In this document: piece by piece, positions 47,714 to 57,407 of the stretch
How positions within the stretch are numbered: the first letter of the stretch is position 1
Layout of the letters: each line of letters opens with the position of its first letter
DNA from: Gemmatimonadota bacterium
GTDB lineage: Bacteria > Gemmatimonadota > Gemmatimonadetes > Longimicrobiales > Gaopeijiaceae
DNA length: 64,000 nt
Assembly (NCBI GenBank): GCA_022822325.1
Contig: JAJEBW010000025.1
Coordinates: 1-64,000, forward strand
Reading direction: 5' to 3'
The notes under the pieces: generated by a model
The model's database searches: none
What the model was told of the DNA's origin: nothing
The model's input: only the letters and a program-made list of their open reading frames with translations
Made by a program: the position numbers and the translations under genes

Positions 47714-49837
47714 ATGGTCACCCCGATGCTCGAAAGGTCCCCGTCGCGGCTTCCCGGCCGCCGGTTGCGGCGCGCTTTCCTTCGGCGGCGGCGTGTCCCG
47801 CGGCGGTCTCGGCCCCCCACCCACCCCTTCCCCGCCCCCCGGCGCGGCCTCCGCATCGCCCTGCCCATCCTCCTCCTCGCGGCGTGCGGCGGCGACCAGA
47901 CCGGCCCCGGCCCCGATCAGCCCGACCGCCCCGCCGCGCTCGTCATCCATTCGGGCAACGACCAGGTAGCGCGCGCCGGCGCCCAGGCCGACGAACCCGT
48001 GCGCGTCCGCGTCACCGCGCAATCGGGAATCGGTCTCGAGGGCGTCGCGGTCGCCTTCCAGGTCACCCTCGGCGGCGGCTCGGTCCCGTCCGGCACCGCA
48101 GTCACCGACGCCAACGGCATTGCATCGCCGGGGCGCTGGACGCTCGGCGGCGCCGGTCCCCAGGAACTGCGCGCCTCCGTCCCCGGGCTCGATCCCGTTC
48201 TCTTCCGCGCCACCGCGCTGGGGCTCCCCGCCGAGATCGCATTCGTCGCGGGCGCGGGCCAGGAAGCGCGGGCGGGCGAGGCGGTGGCCGTGAATCCCGA
48301 GGTGCGGGTCACGGAGGCGAATGGCGATCCGGCGCGGGGCGTGCGGGTCTTCTTCGAGACCGGCGCGGGCGCCGCCGTCGAGCGCGGCGAGGCGGTCACC
48401 GACCAGGGAGGCCGCGCCGGTCCGGGGGTGTGGACGCTCGGCACGGCAGCAGGAAGCTACTCGCTCACGGCCCGCGTCGAGGAGGAGGGCGTGCGCGGGA
48501 ATCCCGGCCGGATCGAGGCGGTGGCGCTCCCCGGGCCCGCCGCGCGGATCGTCGTGGTGGAGGGCGACGAACAGGAAACCGAGACCACCCTTCCCGTGCC
48601 GGTCGCTCCGGTCTTCCGCATCGAGGACAGCTACGGCAACCCGGCGCCCGCCGCCGAGGTCCGCTTCGTCCCTTCCGGCGACAGCCAGGTCATCCCCGCC
48701 ACCCGCACCACCGACGGCGAGGGGCTCGCCCGGGTCGATCGCTGGGTTCTCGGCACCACCGCCGGCGTCACCTACCGGCTCGCCGCCCGCCTGCAGGCTG
48801 CCGACGGCTCCACCCTGACCGAACTGGCCATTGCCGCGCGCGCCCTGCGGGCCGATTACGACATCGAGATCGTGCACGCCGCCGGATCGCTCCTCACCGA
48901 GGCCGAACGGGCCGTCTTCGCCAGGGCCAGATCCTTCTGGGAGAAGGCGATCCGGGGCGACCAGGAGTGGAGCACGCTGCGGAAGCCAAACCTCGACCGC
49001 TGCCTGGAGCGCAACGGCTTCGAGGAAGAGGCGCCGGGCGACCGTCTCGTTGACGACCTCGTGATCTACGCCACCATCCGCAACATCGACGGCCCCGGCG
49101 GGGTGCTGGGCGGTGCGGGACCATGCCTGATCCGCGAGAGCAACTCGCTGCCGGTCGCGGGCATCATGTATTTCGATCGCAGCGACACCGGCAACCCCGA
49201 GACCTTCGAGGGCACCGTCATCCACGAGATGGCGCATGTCATCGGATTCGGCACGCTCTGGACGCATCTCGGGCTGCTGGAGGACTCCGCGTCGATCGGC
49301 CGCAGCGCGAACACACACTTCCGCGGCCCCGAGGCTGTCAAGGCCTTCGCCGAGGTCGGCGGCGCGCGCTACCCCGACAGCAAGCTCGTCCCCGTACAGA
49401 ACCTGGGCGGACCCGGGGTGTGGAATGGCCACTGGCGCGAACTCGTCTTCTTCACCGAACTGATGACGCCCTTCCCCGATCGCGGGCACAATCCGGTCAG
49501 CATCGTTACCCTTGCGTCCTTTGTGGATATTGGATATGAGGGCGTCGATCTCGACGCGGCCGACGACTATGCGCTGCCGTCGGGCCTCGCCGCCGCGGGA
49601 CGAATCGTCGCGGGCGCAGGCGCCGAGCGACCTGGTGCCGAGCGAACCGGATCCGGATTGCCGCCCGGCCGCGAGATCGTGCACGAGCCCATGGCCGTCA
49701 TCGACCGGGAGGGAAGGATCGTGCGGCGCGCGATCGGCGCTCGTCCACCAGCGCCGGCGCATCCTCCGGAATCGTTCCGGCGCGGACCGCCTCCACCTCC
49801 GCCCGCAGCTTCACGGCCTCCGCGACCCGCGCCCTGA
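47714..49837 (+). CDS. Ig-like repeats + leishmanolysin-like (M8) metalloprotease lipoprotein
   Basis: Three Ig-like repeats (VRVTAQSGIGLEGVAVAFQV...); EGTVIHEMAHVIGFGTLWTHLGLL. Confidence 0.85.
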   Translation: MVTPMLERSPSRLPGRRLRRAFLRRRRVPRRSRPPTHPFPAPRRGLRIALPILLLAACGGDQTGPGPDQPDRPAALVIHSGNDQVARAGAQADEPVRVRVTAQSGIGLEGVAVAFQVTLGGGSVPSGTAVTDANGIASPGRWTLGGAGPQELRASVPGLDPVLFRATALGLPAEIAFVAGAGQEARAGEAVAVNPEVRVTEANGDPARGVRVFFETGAGAAVERGEAVTDQGGRAGPGVWTLGTAAGSYSLTARVEEEGVRGNPGRIEAVALPGPAARIVVVEGDEQETETTLPVPVAPVFRIEDSYGNPAPAAEVRFVPSGDSQVIPATRTTDGEGLARVDRWVLGTTAGVTYRLAARLQAADGSTLTELAIAARALRADYDIEIVHAAGSLLTEAERAVFARARSFWEKAIRGDQEWSTLRKPNLDRCLERNGFEEEAPGDRLVDDLVIYATIRNIDGPGGVLGGAGPCLIRESNSLPVAGIMYFDRSDTGNPETFEGTVIHEMAHVIGFGTLWTHLGLLEDSASIGRSANTHFRGPEAVKAFAEVGGARYPDSKLVPVQNLGGPGVWNGHWRELVFFTELMTPFPDRGHNPVSIVTLASFVDIGYEGVDLDAADDYALPSGLAAAGRIVAGAGAERPGAERTGSGLPPGREIVHEPMAVIDREGRIVRRAIGARPPAPAHPPESFRRGPPPPPPAASRPPRPAP

Positions 49838-51056
49838 GGCGGGCCACCTCCTCCGCGACCCGCGCGTCCTTCTCCCCCCGCCCCCCCGCAATCTCGATCC
49901 GCACGGCAAGCCGGTCGCGCCCCGCCGCGTCCTCGCGCACCACCGCCTGGTAGCGCTCCACCACCGGATCGCCCCCCAATGCGGCCGCCAACTCGCGCGG
50001 ATGCACGAACATCCCCTTCACCTTCACCCCTTCCCCCACCCGGCCCAGGAACCCGGCCAGGCGCGGCCCCTCACGACCGCACGGACAGGGCTCGCTCTTC
50101 CACGCCGAGAGATCGCCGGTCCCGAATCGCACCAGCGGATAGACCTCGTTCGGGCTCGTCACCACCACCTCTCCGGCCTGGCCCTCGGCCGCCGGACGGC
50201 GATCGCCGGGAACCAGCAGCTCGATCACGAGATCCCGGGCCACATGCCAGCCATCCTTCCTCTCGCACTCGTAGCCCAGGGTGCCGCAGTCGGCGGTTCC
50301 GTAGGACTGGTAGACGTCGACGCCGAACTCTTCCTGGAGGCGGGCGCGCAGCGGCGGCGGGAGCGGCGCACCGGTGACCAATGCGCGGCGAAAGAGGGGC
50401 GGCGCGTCCCGATCGCGCAACGGGCGTCCCCCTGCCCGGAGCTCGCGGGCGCGTTCCAACAGCGTCAGGAGGAACTGCGGCGTTCCCGCATAGCCGGTCG
50501 CCCGCGTTGCGATCGCCAACTCGACCTGCGCCGCCGTGTTGCCGACTCCCCCCGGAACGACGATGCAGCCGGCCGCGCGAAATCCGGCGTCGAGCATCAG
50601 TCCGCCGGGCGTCAGGTGGTAGGAGAATGTGTTGAGGACCACATCGCCGGGGCGAAATCCGGCGGCGCGCACGGCGGGGGCCAACCGCCAGAAGTCGTCG
50701 CCATCGCCCTCGGGATCGTGGATGGGGCCCGGGGAGCGGTAGATGCGGCGCAGCGATTCCACCGGGACGGCCAACATTCCCCCGAAGGGCGGATCCGCGA
50801 CCTGCAGGGCGGGCAGGTCGTCCTTGGACAGCACCGGAATGCGAGCGAGATCCGCCACCCCCCGCACCTCTTCCGGGGCGACCCCGGCGCGTCGCAGCCT
50901 TCCCCCGATCTCGCGGCTGTGGACGGCTCCGTACGCCACCGCCCGGACGGCCAGACGGTCCCGGCGAGCCTTCCACTCCGCGAAGGATCCCGCGGTCGCG
51001 GGCTCAGGTCTCCCGGTCACCGATCCGGTACCCCCGGTCGCGGGCCCTTCCCCCAT
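49698..51056 (-). CDS. Phenylacetate-CoA ligase-like AMP-forming enzyme (PaaK family)
   Basis: RRIYRSPGPIHDPEGDGDDFWRLAPAVRAAGFRPGDVVLNTFSYHLTPGG; VYQSYGTADCGTLGYEC; LVRFGTGDLSAW. Confidence 0.87.
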   Translation of the reverse strand: MGEGPATGGTGSVTGRPEPATAGSFAEWKARRDRLAVRAVAYGAVHSREIGGRLRRAGVAPEEVRGVADLARIPVLSKDDLPALQVADPPFGGMLAVPVESLRRIYRSPGPIHDPEGDGDDFWRLAPAVRAAGFRPGDVVLNTFSYHLTPGGLMLDAGFRAAGCIVVPGGVGNTAAQVELAIATRATGYAGTPQFLLTLLERARELRAGGRPLRDRDAPPLFRRALVTGAPLPPPLRARLQEEFGVDVYQSYGTADCGTLGYECERKDGWHVARDLVIELLVPGDRRPAAEGQAGEVVVTSPNEVYPLVRFGTGDLSAWKSEPCPCGREGPRLAGFLGRVGEGVKVKGMFVHPRELAAALGGDPVVERYQAVVREDAAGRDRLAVRIEIAGGRGEKDARVAEEVARLRARVAEAVKLRAEVEAVRAGTIPEDAPALVDERRSRAARSFPPGR

Positions 51057-51072
51057 CGCGACGGCTTCCCCA

Positions 51073-51942
51073 TCAGGACAGCCACCGCTTCCGCCGCCGG
51101 TAGTGCTTCACGTCGCGGTAGGAGCGCCGCCCCCCTTCCCCCAGCCCCAGGTAGAACTCCCGGACATCCTCGTTGTCGCGCAGCTCGTCCGCGCTGCCCT
51201 CCATCACCACCCTTCCCCCCTCCATCAGGTAGGCGAAGCCGGCCACCGAGAGCGCCAGGCGGGCATTTTGCTCCACGAGAAGGATGGTCGTCCCCTCTTC
51301 ACGGTTGATTCGTTCGATGATTGCGAAAATGTTCTCGACCAGGATCGGGGCCAGACCCAGCGACGGTTCGTCCAGGAGCATCATGCGGGGCGAGGCCATC
51401 AGCGCGCGACCCAGGGCCAGCATCTGCTGTTCGCCCCCGGAGAGGTGGCCCGCGAGCTGGCGGCGGCGGTCGGCCAGGACGGGAAAGTACTCGAAGACCC
51501 GCTCCAGATCGGCTTCGGCGGCCCGGCGGTCGCGGCGGGTGTAGGCTCCGGCGGCCAGATTTTCGCGCACGGTCAGATGCTCGAAGACGCGACGCCCCTC
51601 GAGAACCTGAAAGATCCCCTTCTCGACGATGCGGTGGGCCTCGGTCCCCTGGATCTCCTCGCCGTCGAAGACGATCGTGCCGTCGGCGACCTCGCCGTCC
51701 TCGATGTGCAGCAACCCCGAAATCGCCTTCAGGGTGGTGGTCTTGCCGGCGCCGTTCGACCCCAGCAGCGCAACGATCGACCCTTCCGCGACCTCGAGCG
51801 AGAGTCCGCGCAGCACCAGGATCACATCGTCGTAGAGAACCTCGATGTTGTTGAGGCGCAGGAGGGGCGGGGGGGTGGCGGCGTCCGCGGCGGTGGACGG
51901 ACTCGCGGGCGCGGTCGGCGCGATCGGCGGCGGGTTGGCCAT
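51073..51942 (-). CDS. livF: Branched-chain amino acid-type ABC transporter ATP-binding protein
   Basis: LLGSNGAGKTTTLKAISGLL Walker A; LSGGEQQMLALGRALMASPRMMLLDEPSLGLAP. Confidence 0.92.
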   Translation of the reverse strand: MANPPPIAPTAPASPSTAADAATPPPLLRLNNIEVLYDDVILVLRGLSLEVAEGSIVALLGSNGAGKTTTLKAISGLLHIEDGEVADGTIVFDGEEIQGTEAHRIVEKGIFQVLEGRRVFEHLTVRENLAAGAYTRRDRRAAEADLERVFEYFPVLADRRRQLAGHLSGGEQQMLALGRALMASPRMMLLDEPSLGLAPILVENIFAIIERINREEGTTILLVEQNARLALSVAGFAYLMEGGRVVMEGSADELRDNEDVREFYLGLGEGGRRSYRDVKHYRRRKRWLS

Positions 51943-51965
51943 GATCCGGGCGAACCGGCGGCGGG

Positions 51966-53186
51966 TCAGGCCGGGTCCGGCGCCTGAATGAAGTCGGTGA
52001 CCGGTTGCCAGGCGCCGTCCTCGACGCGGTAGATCCGGAGTCCCTTCGCGCCCAGGTGGTCGTCGGGGGTGAAGGTGATCGGCACCGTGACGCCGCCCAT
52101 GTCGAAGTCGGCGAAGGTCTCCATGGTGGCTCGGATATTGGCGCCCGTCAGATCGCCGCCCGCGGCCAGAACCTGCCTCATCGCCTCGGCGAAGACCGCG
52201 AAGGTCCACCAGCCCTGGGTGTAGGCGTTGGTCTTTCCGGCTATGGTCTCGCCCTGCGAAGCCAGGTAGTCTCGAATGACGCGGGTTCCGGGCACGTCCA
52301 TCGTCAGCGGCGCGTAGGGCATCGTCCCCATCACGCCCTCGGCCGCCTCGCCCGCCAGCTCGACCAGTTGCGCATTCGAGCACCAATTGAGACAAATGAA
52401 GGTCGCCTCGATGCCGAGACTGCGCGCGTTCCGGAGCGCCACCGCGGCCGGGCCGGAGGTGTTCTGGAAGACGATGTAGCGAGCGCCGCTCTGGCGAATG
52501 CGCGAGAACTCGGCGGTGAAGTCGACCGCGCCGCGCGGCATCGGGTAGAGGGACAGATCGATCCCCCGGGCCGCCGCGAAGGCCTCGCCCCCCTGGCGCG
52601 CCGGCGAAAGGCCAAAGGGGCTGGCGTTGTGCATGAGCGCCACGACGGGAGCGCCGGCGTCGGGATTGTCCGGGGCGTGATTGCGCGCGATCCAGTCCAG
52701 CGCGATGCGGAACTGGTCGCTGTAGCTCGTCGCGACCAGGAAGTTGTAGGGAGCCTCGGCGGGATCGCCCAGCACATGCGAAAGGGAGGCCGAGCTGAAG
52801 GGGATCTCGTCCTCGGCGATGCGAAGCTGGAGCGCCTCGGTGTCGCCCGTTCCCCAGCCCATGAAGATGACCGCCCCTTCGCCGACGAACTGCCCGTAGA
52901 GCTGCTCCGCGCGATCAACCTGGTAGGCGTAGTCCTGGTAGATGAGCTCGATCGGCCGCCCCTCGATCCCGCCCTGCCGGTTGGTCCAGTCGACGAAGCC
53001 GCGCACCCCGTCGGCGTAGTCGGTGCCCACATCGGCGGTCGGTCCGGTCAGGTCGAAGATCGCGCCCACCTTGATCGGGGCGTCGGGGTCGTCCGCGCGG
53101 TCGGCCCCGCCCCCGCAGGCCGCGGCGAGGAGGAGGAAGAGGGTGGCGGTGGGGGGGATCCGCCCCGGCGGGTGGCCTCCGGTCAT
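51966..53186 (-). CDS. livK: ABC transporter substrate-binding lipoprotein (Peripla_BP_6/LivK-like)
   Basis: IKVGAIFDLTGPTADVGTDYADGVRGFVDWTNRQGGIEGRPIELIYQDYAY. Confidence 0.9.
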   Translation of the reverse strand: MTGGHPPGRIPPTATLFLLLAAACGGGADRADDPDAPIKVGAIFDLTGPTADVGTDYADGVRGFVDWTNRQGGIEGRPIELIYQDYAYQVDRAEQLYGQFVGEGAVIFMGWGTGDTEALQLRIAEDEIPFSSASLSHVLGDPAEAPYNFLVATSYSDQFRIALDWIARNHAPDNPDAGAPVVALMHNASPFGLSPARQGGEAFAAARGIDLSLYPMPRGAVDFTAEFSRIRQSGARYIVFQNTSGPAAVALRNARSLGIEATFICLNWCSNAQLVELAGEAAEGVMGTMPYAPLTMDVPGTRVIRDYLASQGETIAGKTNAYTQGWWTFAVFAEAMRQVLAAGGDLTGANIRATMETFADFDMGGVTVPITFTPDDHLGAKGLRIYRVEDGAWQPVTDFIQAPDPA

Positions 53187-53310
53187 GATGAATCGTCTCC
53201 GTGAGCTCGTGTTTTCCGTGCTCGTGCGCAAGATGCTCGGGGAGTTCCGAATCGTCCAACTTACGGGTCCGCGGCAACCCGGCAAGACGACGCTCGCGCG
53301 ACGCATCGGA
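53185..53310 (+). pseudogene. 5' fragment of AAA ATPase (AAA_14/DUF4143-type)
   Basis: MMNRLRELVFSVLVRKMLGEFRIVQLTGPRQPGKTTLARRI Walker A; homology then lost. Confidence 0.75.
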
Positions 53311-53373
53311 CCGGATCGCCGGCCACCCCCCTTTCCCGACGACCGGCCCGGCCGAATCCCCGGAGCGCAGGCC

Positions 53374-54441
53374 TCACCCCTTCCGGTAGGCGAAGGGCCA
53401 CACATGGAAGTAGTCCTTCACATTGCCCCACAGTTTGGAGAGGCCGCGCGGCTCGAAGATCAGGAAGACGATGATGACGAGGCCGAAGACGGCGTGTTGC
53501 ACATGGGGAAGCAGTCCCGCCGCCTGCGGCGCGGTCTCCTGAACGGCGCGTCCCACATTGTTGATCAGGGCGGGGAGAAGGGTGATGAGCGCCGCGCCCA
53601 GGAACGAACCGCGCACCGAACCCAGTCCCCCGACGATGATCATGGCCAGGTAGACGACGCTGGTCTCGAGGGTGAAGCGCTCCCAGCTCACGATGTTGCG
53701 ATAGAAGGCGATCATGGCGCCGGCCAGTCCCACCAGGAAGGAAGAGGTGGCGAAGGCCAGCAGCTTGGTCCGCGCGACGTCCACGCCGATCACGCTTGCG
53801 GCGATGTCCTGGTCGCGCACCGCGACGAATGCGCGTCCCATGCGGCTGCGAAAGAGGTTGGCCGCGAAAAGCGCCGTTCCCGCCGCCAGCGCCGCGCCGA
53901 GCCAGTAGAAGACGAAGGGGCTGTTCATGCGCGCGCCGAAGAGACGGGGCGCGGCGAGGACGAGCGCTTCGGTGCCGCCGGTGAGCCAGGTCCAGTGCGT
54001 CATCAGCCACTCCACGATCTCCTGCGCGGCGAGGGTGGCGATCGCGAGATAGAGTCCCTTGAGGCGCAGCGACGGCAGCCCGAAGAAGGCGCCCGCCGCC
54101 GCCGTGATGCAGCACGCGACCGGAATGCCGACCGCCCAGGGAAGACCCGCCTGGAGGGTGAGAAGGCCCGCGCTGTATGCGCCGATGGCCATGAAGGCGC
54201 CCTGTCCCAGCGAGATCTGACCGGTATAGCCGACCAGGATGTTGAGTCCGATGGCGCCGACCGTCGCGATCGCCACCTGATTGGCGAGATCGAGCCAGTA
54301 GCCGTTGGCCACGAAGGGATAGACGACGATCGCGGCCGCGATGAGGACCAGTCGAATCCTCTGCAATGGACGCGGCCTGAGCCCCATCTCCGAGGCGTAG
54401 CGGGTGTGGAAGACGCCGCACTCGTAGCGCATCCGATTCAT
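53374..54441 (-). CDS. livM: ABC transporter permease LivM
   Basis: LNILVGYTGQISLGQGAFMAIGAYSAGLL; RAFVAVRDQDIAASVIGVDVARTKLLAF. Confidence 0.93.
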   Translation of the reverse strand: MNRMRYECGVFHTRYASEMGLRPRPLQRIRLVLIAAAIVVYPFVANGYWLDLANQVAIATVGAIGLNILVGYTGQISLGQGAFMAIGAYSAGLLTLQAGLPWAVGIPVACCITAAAGAFFGLPSLRLKGLYLAIATLAAQEIVEWLMTHWTWLTGGTEALVLAAPRLFGARMNSPFVFYWLGAALAAGTALFAANLFRSRMGRAFVAVRDQDIAASVIGVDVARTKLLAFATSSFLVGLAGAMIAFYRNIVSWERFTLETSVVYLAMIIVGGLGSVRGSFLGAALITLLPALINNVGRAVQETAPQAAGLLPHVQHAVFGLVIIVFLIFEPRGLSKLWGNVKDYFHVWPFAYRKG

Positions 54442-55310
54442 ACGCGCTCGATGATCTCCTTCCCGAAGAGTCCGTAGGGACGAAACATCAGTACGAGGAT
54501 CAGGACCAGGTAGGGAACGACCAGATTGAGTCCATGTCCCAGATAGGTTCCGGTGTAGGCTTCCAGAAGGCCGATCGCCGCGCCGCCGACGATCGCGCCA
54601 GGGATCGAGTCCAGTCCCCCGAGAATGACCACCGGAAAGACGCGGAGTCCGATCGAGGCCACATTCGGCGTCACTCCCACGATGTTGCCCAGCATCACTC
54701 CTCCGATCGCCGCCGATGCCGCCGCCAGTCCCCACGCCACCGCCAGAACTCGCGGAATGCTGATTCCCATGCTCAGCGCGGCCTGTTGGTCGTCGGCGAT
54801 GGCGCGCATGGCAATTCCGTCGCGGGCGTAGCGGAAGAAGAGTCCCAGAGCGGCCAGGACGCCAAGCGCAATCGGGATCGAGAGCACGCGGTCCGCTGCG
54901 AGCACCGCCGGGCCGATCGCGATGTCGCCCGAGGGCAGGAAGGAATCGAAGGAACGCGGCGCCGGACCCCAGATCGCGCTCACCGCGCTGCGCAGAATCG
55001 AGGAGAGGCCGATCGTCACCATGATCATCGAGATGACCGGCTCGCCGACGAGGGGGCGCAGCACCAGCCGCTCGATCGCCAGCGCCACCGCCACCGCGAG
55101 GAGGATCGTCGCCGCCACGCCCACGCTCCAGGGCAGCCCGACCTGCGCCACCGCGAAGAAGATCAGGTAGGTGCCGAGAAGGAGAAGGTCGCCCTGAGTG
55201 AAGTTGATGACGTCGCTCGCCTTGTAGATGACGACGAAACCCGCGGCCGCGAGCGCGTAGATCATCCCGGTGCCGAGTCCGGAGACGGTCAGTTGCAGGA
55301 AATCGGCCAT
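54438..55310 (-). CDS. livH: ABC transporter permease LivH
   Basis: GMIYALAAAGFVVIYKASDVINFTQGDLLLLGTYL; ATGA overlap with livM. Confidence 0.93.
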   Translation of the reverse strand: MADFLQLTVSGLGTGMIYALAAAGFVVIYKASDVINFTQGDLLLLGTYLIFFAVAQVGLPWSVGVAATILLAVAVALAIERLVLRPLVGEPVISMIMVTIGLSSILRSAVSAIWGPAPRSFDSFLPSGDIAIGPAVLAADRVLSIPIALGVLAALGLFFRYARDGIAMRAIADDQQAALSMGISIPRVLAVAWGLAAASAAIGGVMLGNIVGVTPNVASIGLRVFPVVILGGLDSIPGAIVGGAAIGLLEAYTGTYLGHGLNLVVPYLVLILVLMFRPYGLFGKEIIERV

Positions 55311-55322
55311 CGCGCGTCCCCC

Positions 55323-57407
55323 TCAATCCACCCGTTCGATGCGAAGGTCGTGCGCCACCCGGGCCGTGCGCCCGTCCTGGTAGGTGATCTCGGTGTCCAC
55401 GGCGACCGAATCCCCCTCGCCCTGCAAGGCCTCGACGATTCGGCCAAAGCGACCGGCGATGTGGCGCCGCCTGACCTTGCGGGTGCGCGTCAGCTCGGCG
55501 TCGTCGGCGTGGAGCTCCTTGTGGAGGAGGAGGAAGCGGCGAATGCGGGCCGGTTCGGGAAGCGATTCGTTCACGCTTGCCACATGGCTGCGGACGAGTG
55601 CATGGATCTCGGCGCGGCGGGCCAGGTCGGTAAAGGTGGTGTAGGCGATCCGGCGGCGCTCCGCCCACTGCCCGGCGTTCTCGGCGTCGATCGCGATCAT
55701 GGCCGTCACGAAGGGCGCGCCGCCCCCGCCGAAGACCACCGCCTCGCGGATATGGGGGCTGAACTTGAGCTTGTTCTCGACGAACTGGGGGGAAAAGTTC
55801 GTCCCGTCCGGCAGCTTCATGACATCGGCAAGGCGGTCGATGACCACAAGATGGCCATCCGGCTCGAAGTACCCGGCGTCGCCCGAGTGCAGCCAGCCGC
55901 CCGCAAGCGCCTCGTCTGTGGCCTGGCGGTTGCGAAAGTAGCCCTGGAAGACCGCCGGGCTGCGGCAGAGAATTTCGCCCTCCTCCGAAATGCGGATCTC
56001 GGTGCGGGGGAAGGGCTTGCCGACGGTGTGGAAGCGGATGTCGCCGTCGCGGTGAACGACCGAGATGCCCGCGACCTCGGTCTGGCCGTAGAGCTGCTTG
56101 AGATTGACGCCGATGGCGTGGAAGAAGCGGAAGACGTCGGGACCCAGCGCGGCCCCGCCGGTGTAGGCGCGGCGAACGCGGCCGAGCCCCAACTGGTCGC
56201 GGATCGGGTGCAGGACCGTCCAGTCGGCGATTCGGTGACGGACGCGGGCCAGAGCGCCGGTCCTGGCCGCCTGCGCGCGCGCCTCGGCCGCGTTGGCTCC
56301 CTCGCGCATCGCCCAGCGGTAGAGCCATCCCTTCAGCGGCGTGGTGTCGTCGGCCATGACCTGAATGTCCGAGACCATGTTCTCCCAGATGCGCGGCGGC
56401 GACATGAGGAATGCCGGGCCGATCTCGCGCATGTCGTTCCGCACGGTGGAGGTTTCTTCCGGGTAGTTGACGGTGAACCCCGCATGGAGCGCGCTCGCCA
56501 CCCCGACCATCTGTTCGCCGATCCAGGCCAGCGGCAGAAAGGAAACGAACTCGTCGCCGGGAGCCATGGGATCGACCTCGCAGAGCTGCGCCGCCATCGC
56601 CGTCAGGTTGGCGTGCGAGAGCATGGCCAGCTTGGGAACGGAGGTCGTGCCGGAGGTGGTGCAGAGAAGAGCCGTGTCGCCGGCGGAAATCCGGGAGAGC
56701 CGTCGGGCGAAGTCGCCGGGGGACTCGCGGTGCGCCTCTGCGCCGATCTCCTCCACCTTCTCGAAGGAGACGAGCCCGGGGGCGCGGTAGTCGTGAAGGC
56801 CGCGGGGGTCGTAGTGGATGATTCGCTCCAGCTCGGGCGCCGAGTCGCGCACCTCGAGCACCTTGTCGACCTGCTCCTGGTCTTCGGCCACGATGACCCG
56901 CGCCTCCGCCGCGCCCAGAAGCCGTGCCAGCTCGTCGGCGATCGAGTCCTGGTAGAGGCCCAGCGGCAGGGCGCCGATCGCCTGCGCGGCCAGCTCCGCA
57001 ATCACCCATTCGGGGCGGTTGTCGCCAACGATCGCGATCCGGTCCCCCTTCCCCACCCCCAGCCCCGCCAGCCCCAGCGCAAAGGCTCGCACCCGGGTCA
57101 GGAACTGCGCCCAGGTCAGCTCCTGCCAGATCCCGAACTCCTTCTCGCGGAGCGCGATGCCATTCGGATGGCGGCGCGCGCGGCGGACCAGCAGTCCCGG
57201 CAGGGTGTCGGCGGCGGGTGCGGAGACATTTCGCTCCGGCCCCGCCTTCGATGGCTCCGGCCCCCTTCTCGACGGCCCCCGCCCCACCTTCGACGGCTCC
57301 CGCCCCACTTTCGACGAGATCGCGCCCCGGCCGCCATTCGCGTCCGTCGCGCGCGCACCCACCGCCCCCGCCGCTGCGCCCATCGTCGCCTCAGTCCCCC
57401 GCCCCAT
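55323..57407 (-). CDS. Long-chain acyl-CoA synthetase-like AMP-binding enzyme
   Basis: LLCTTSGTTSVPKLAMLSHANL; LYGQTEVAGISV; LHSGDAGYFEPDGHLVVIDRLADVMKLPDGTNFSPQFVENKLKFSPHI. Confidence 0.92.
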   Translation of the reverse strand: MGRGTEATMGAAAGAVGARATDANGGRGAISSKVGREPSKVGRGPSRRGPEPSKAGPERNVSAPAADTLPGLLVRRARRHPNGIALREKEFGIWQELTWAQFLTRVRAFALGLAGLGVGKGDRIAIVGDNRPEWVIAELAAQAIGALPLGLYQDSIADELARLLGAAEARVIVAEDQEQVDKVLEVRDSAPELERIIHYDPRGLHDYRAPGLVSFEKVEEIGAEAHRESPGDFARRLSRISAGDTALLCTTSGTTSVPKLAMLSHANLTAMAAQLCEVDPMAPGDEFVSFLPLAWIGEQMVGVASALHAGFTVNYPEETSTVRNDMREIGPAFLMSPPRIWENMVSDIQVMADDTTPLKGWLYRWAMREGANAAEARAQAARTGALARVRHRIADWTVLHPIRDQLGLGRVRRAYTGGAALGPDVFRFFHAIGVNLKQLYGQTEVAGISVVHRDGDIRFHTVGKPFPRTEIRISEEGEILCRSPAVFQGYFRNRQATDEALAGGWLHSGDAGYFEPDGHLVVIDRLADVMKLPDGTNFSPQFVENKLKFSPHIREAVVFGGGGAPFVTAMIAIDAENAGQWAERRRIAYTTFTDLARRAEIHALVRSHVASVNESLPEPARIRRFLLLHKELHADDAELTRTRKVRRRHIAGRFGRIVEALQGEGDSVAVDTEITYQDGRTARVAHDLRIERVD
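57245..57328. repeat. 21-bp degenerate tandem repeat x4 encoding SKxGxxP heptads near the acyl-CoA ligase N-terminus
   Basis: ccttcgatggctccggccccc / ttctcgacggcccccgcccca / ccttcgacggctcccgcccca / ctttcgacgagatcgcgcccc. Confidence 0.82.

Noticed and set aside
47540-49762. 740-aa minus-strand ORF antisense to the leishmanolysin-like gene
   Set aside because: Shadow ORF; opposite strand has clear Ig-like and HExxH protease motifs.
53374-57009. 1211-aa minus-strand ORF
   Set aside because: Only the livM part has protein-family character; the rest is an out-of-frame shadow of livH and the acyl-CoA ligase.
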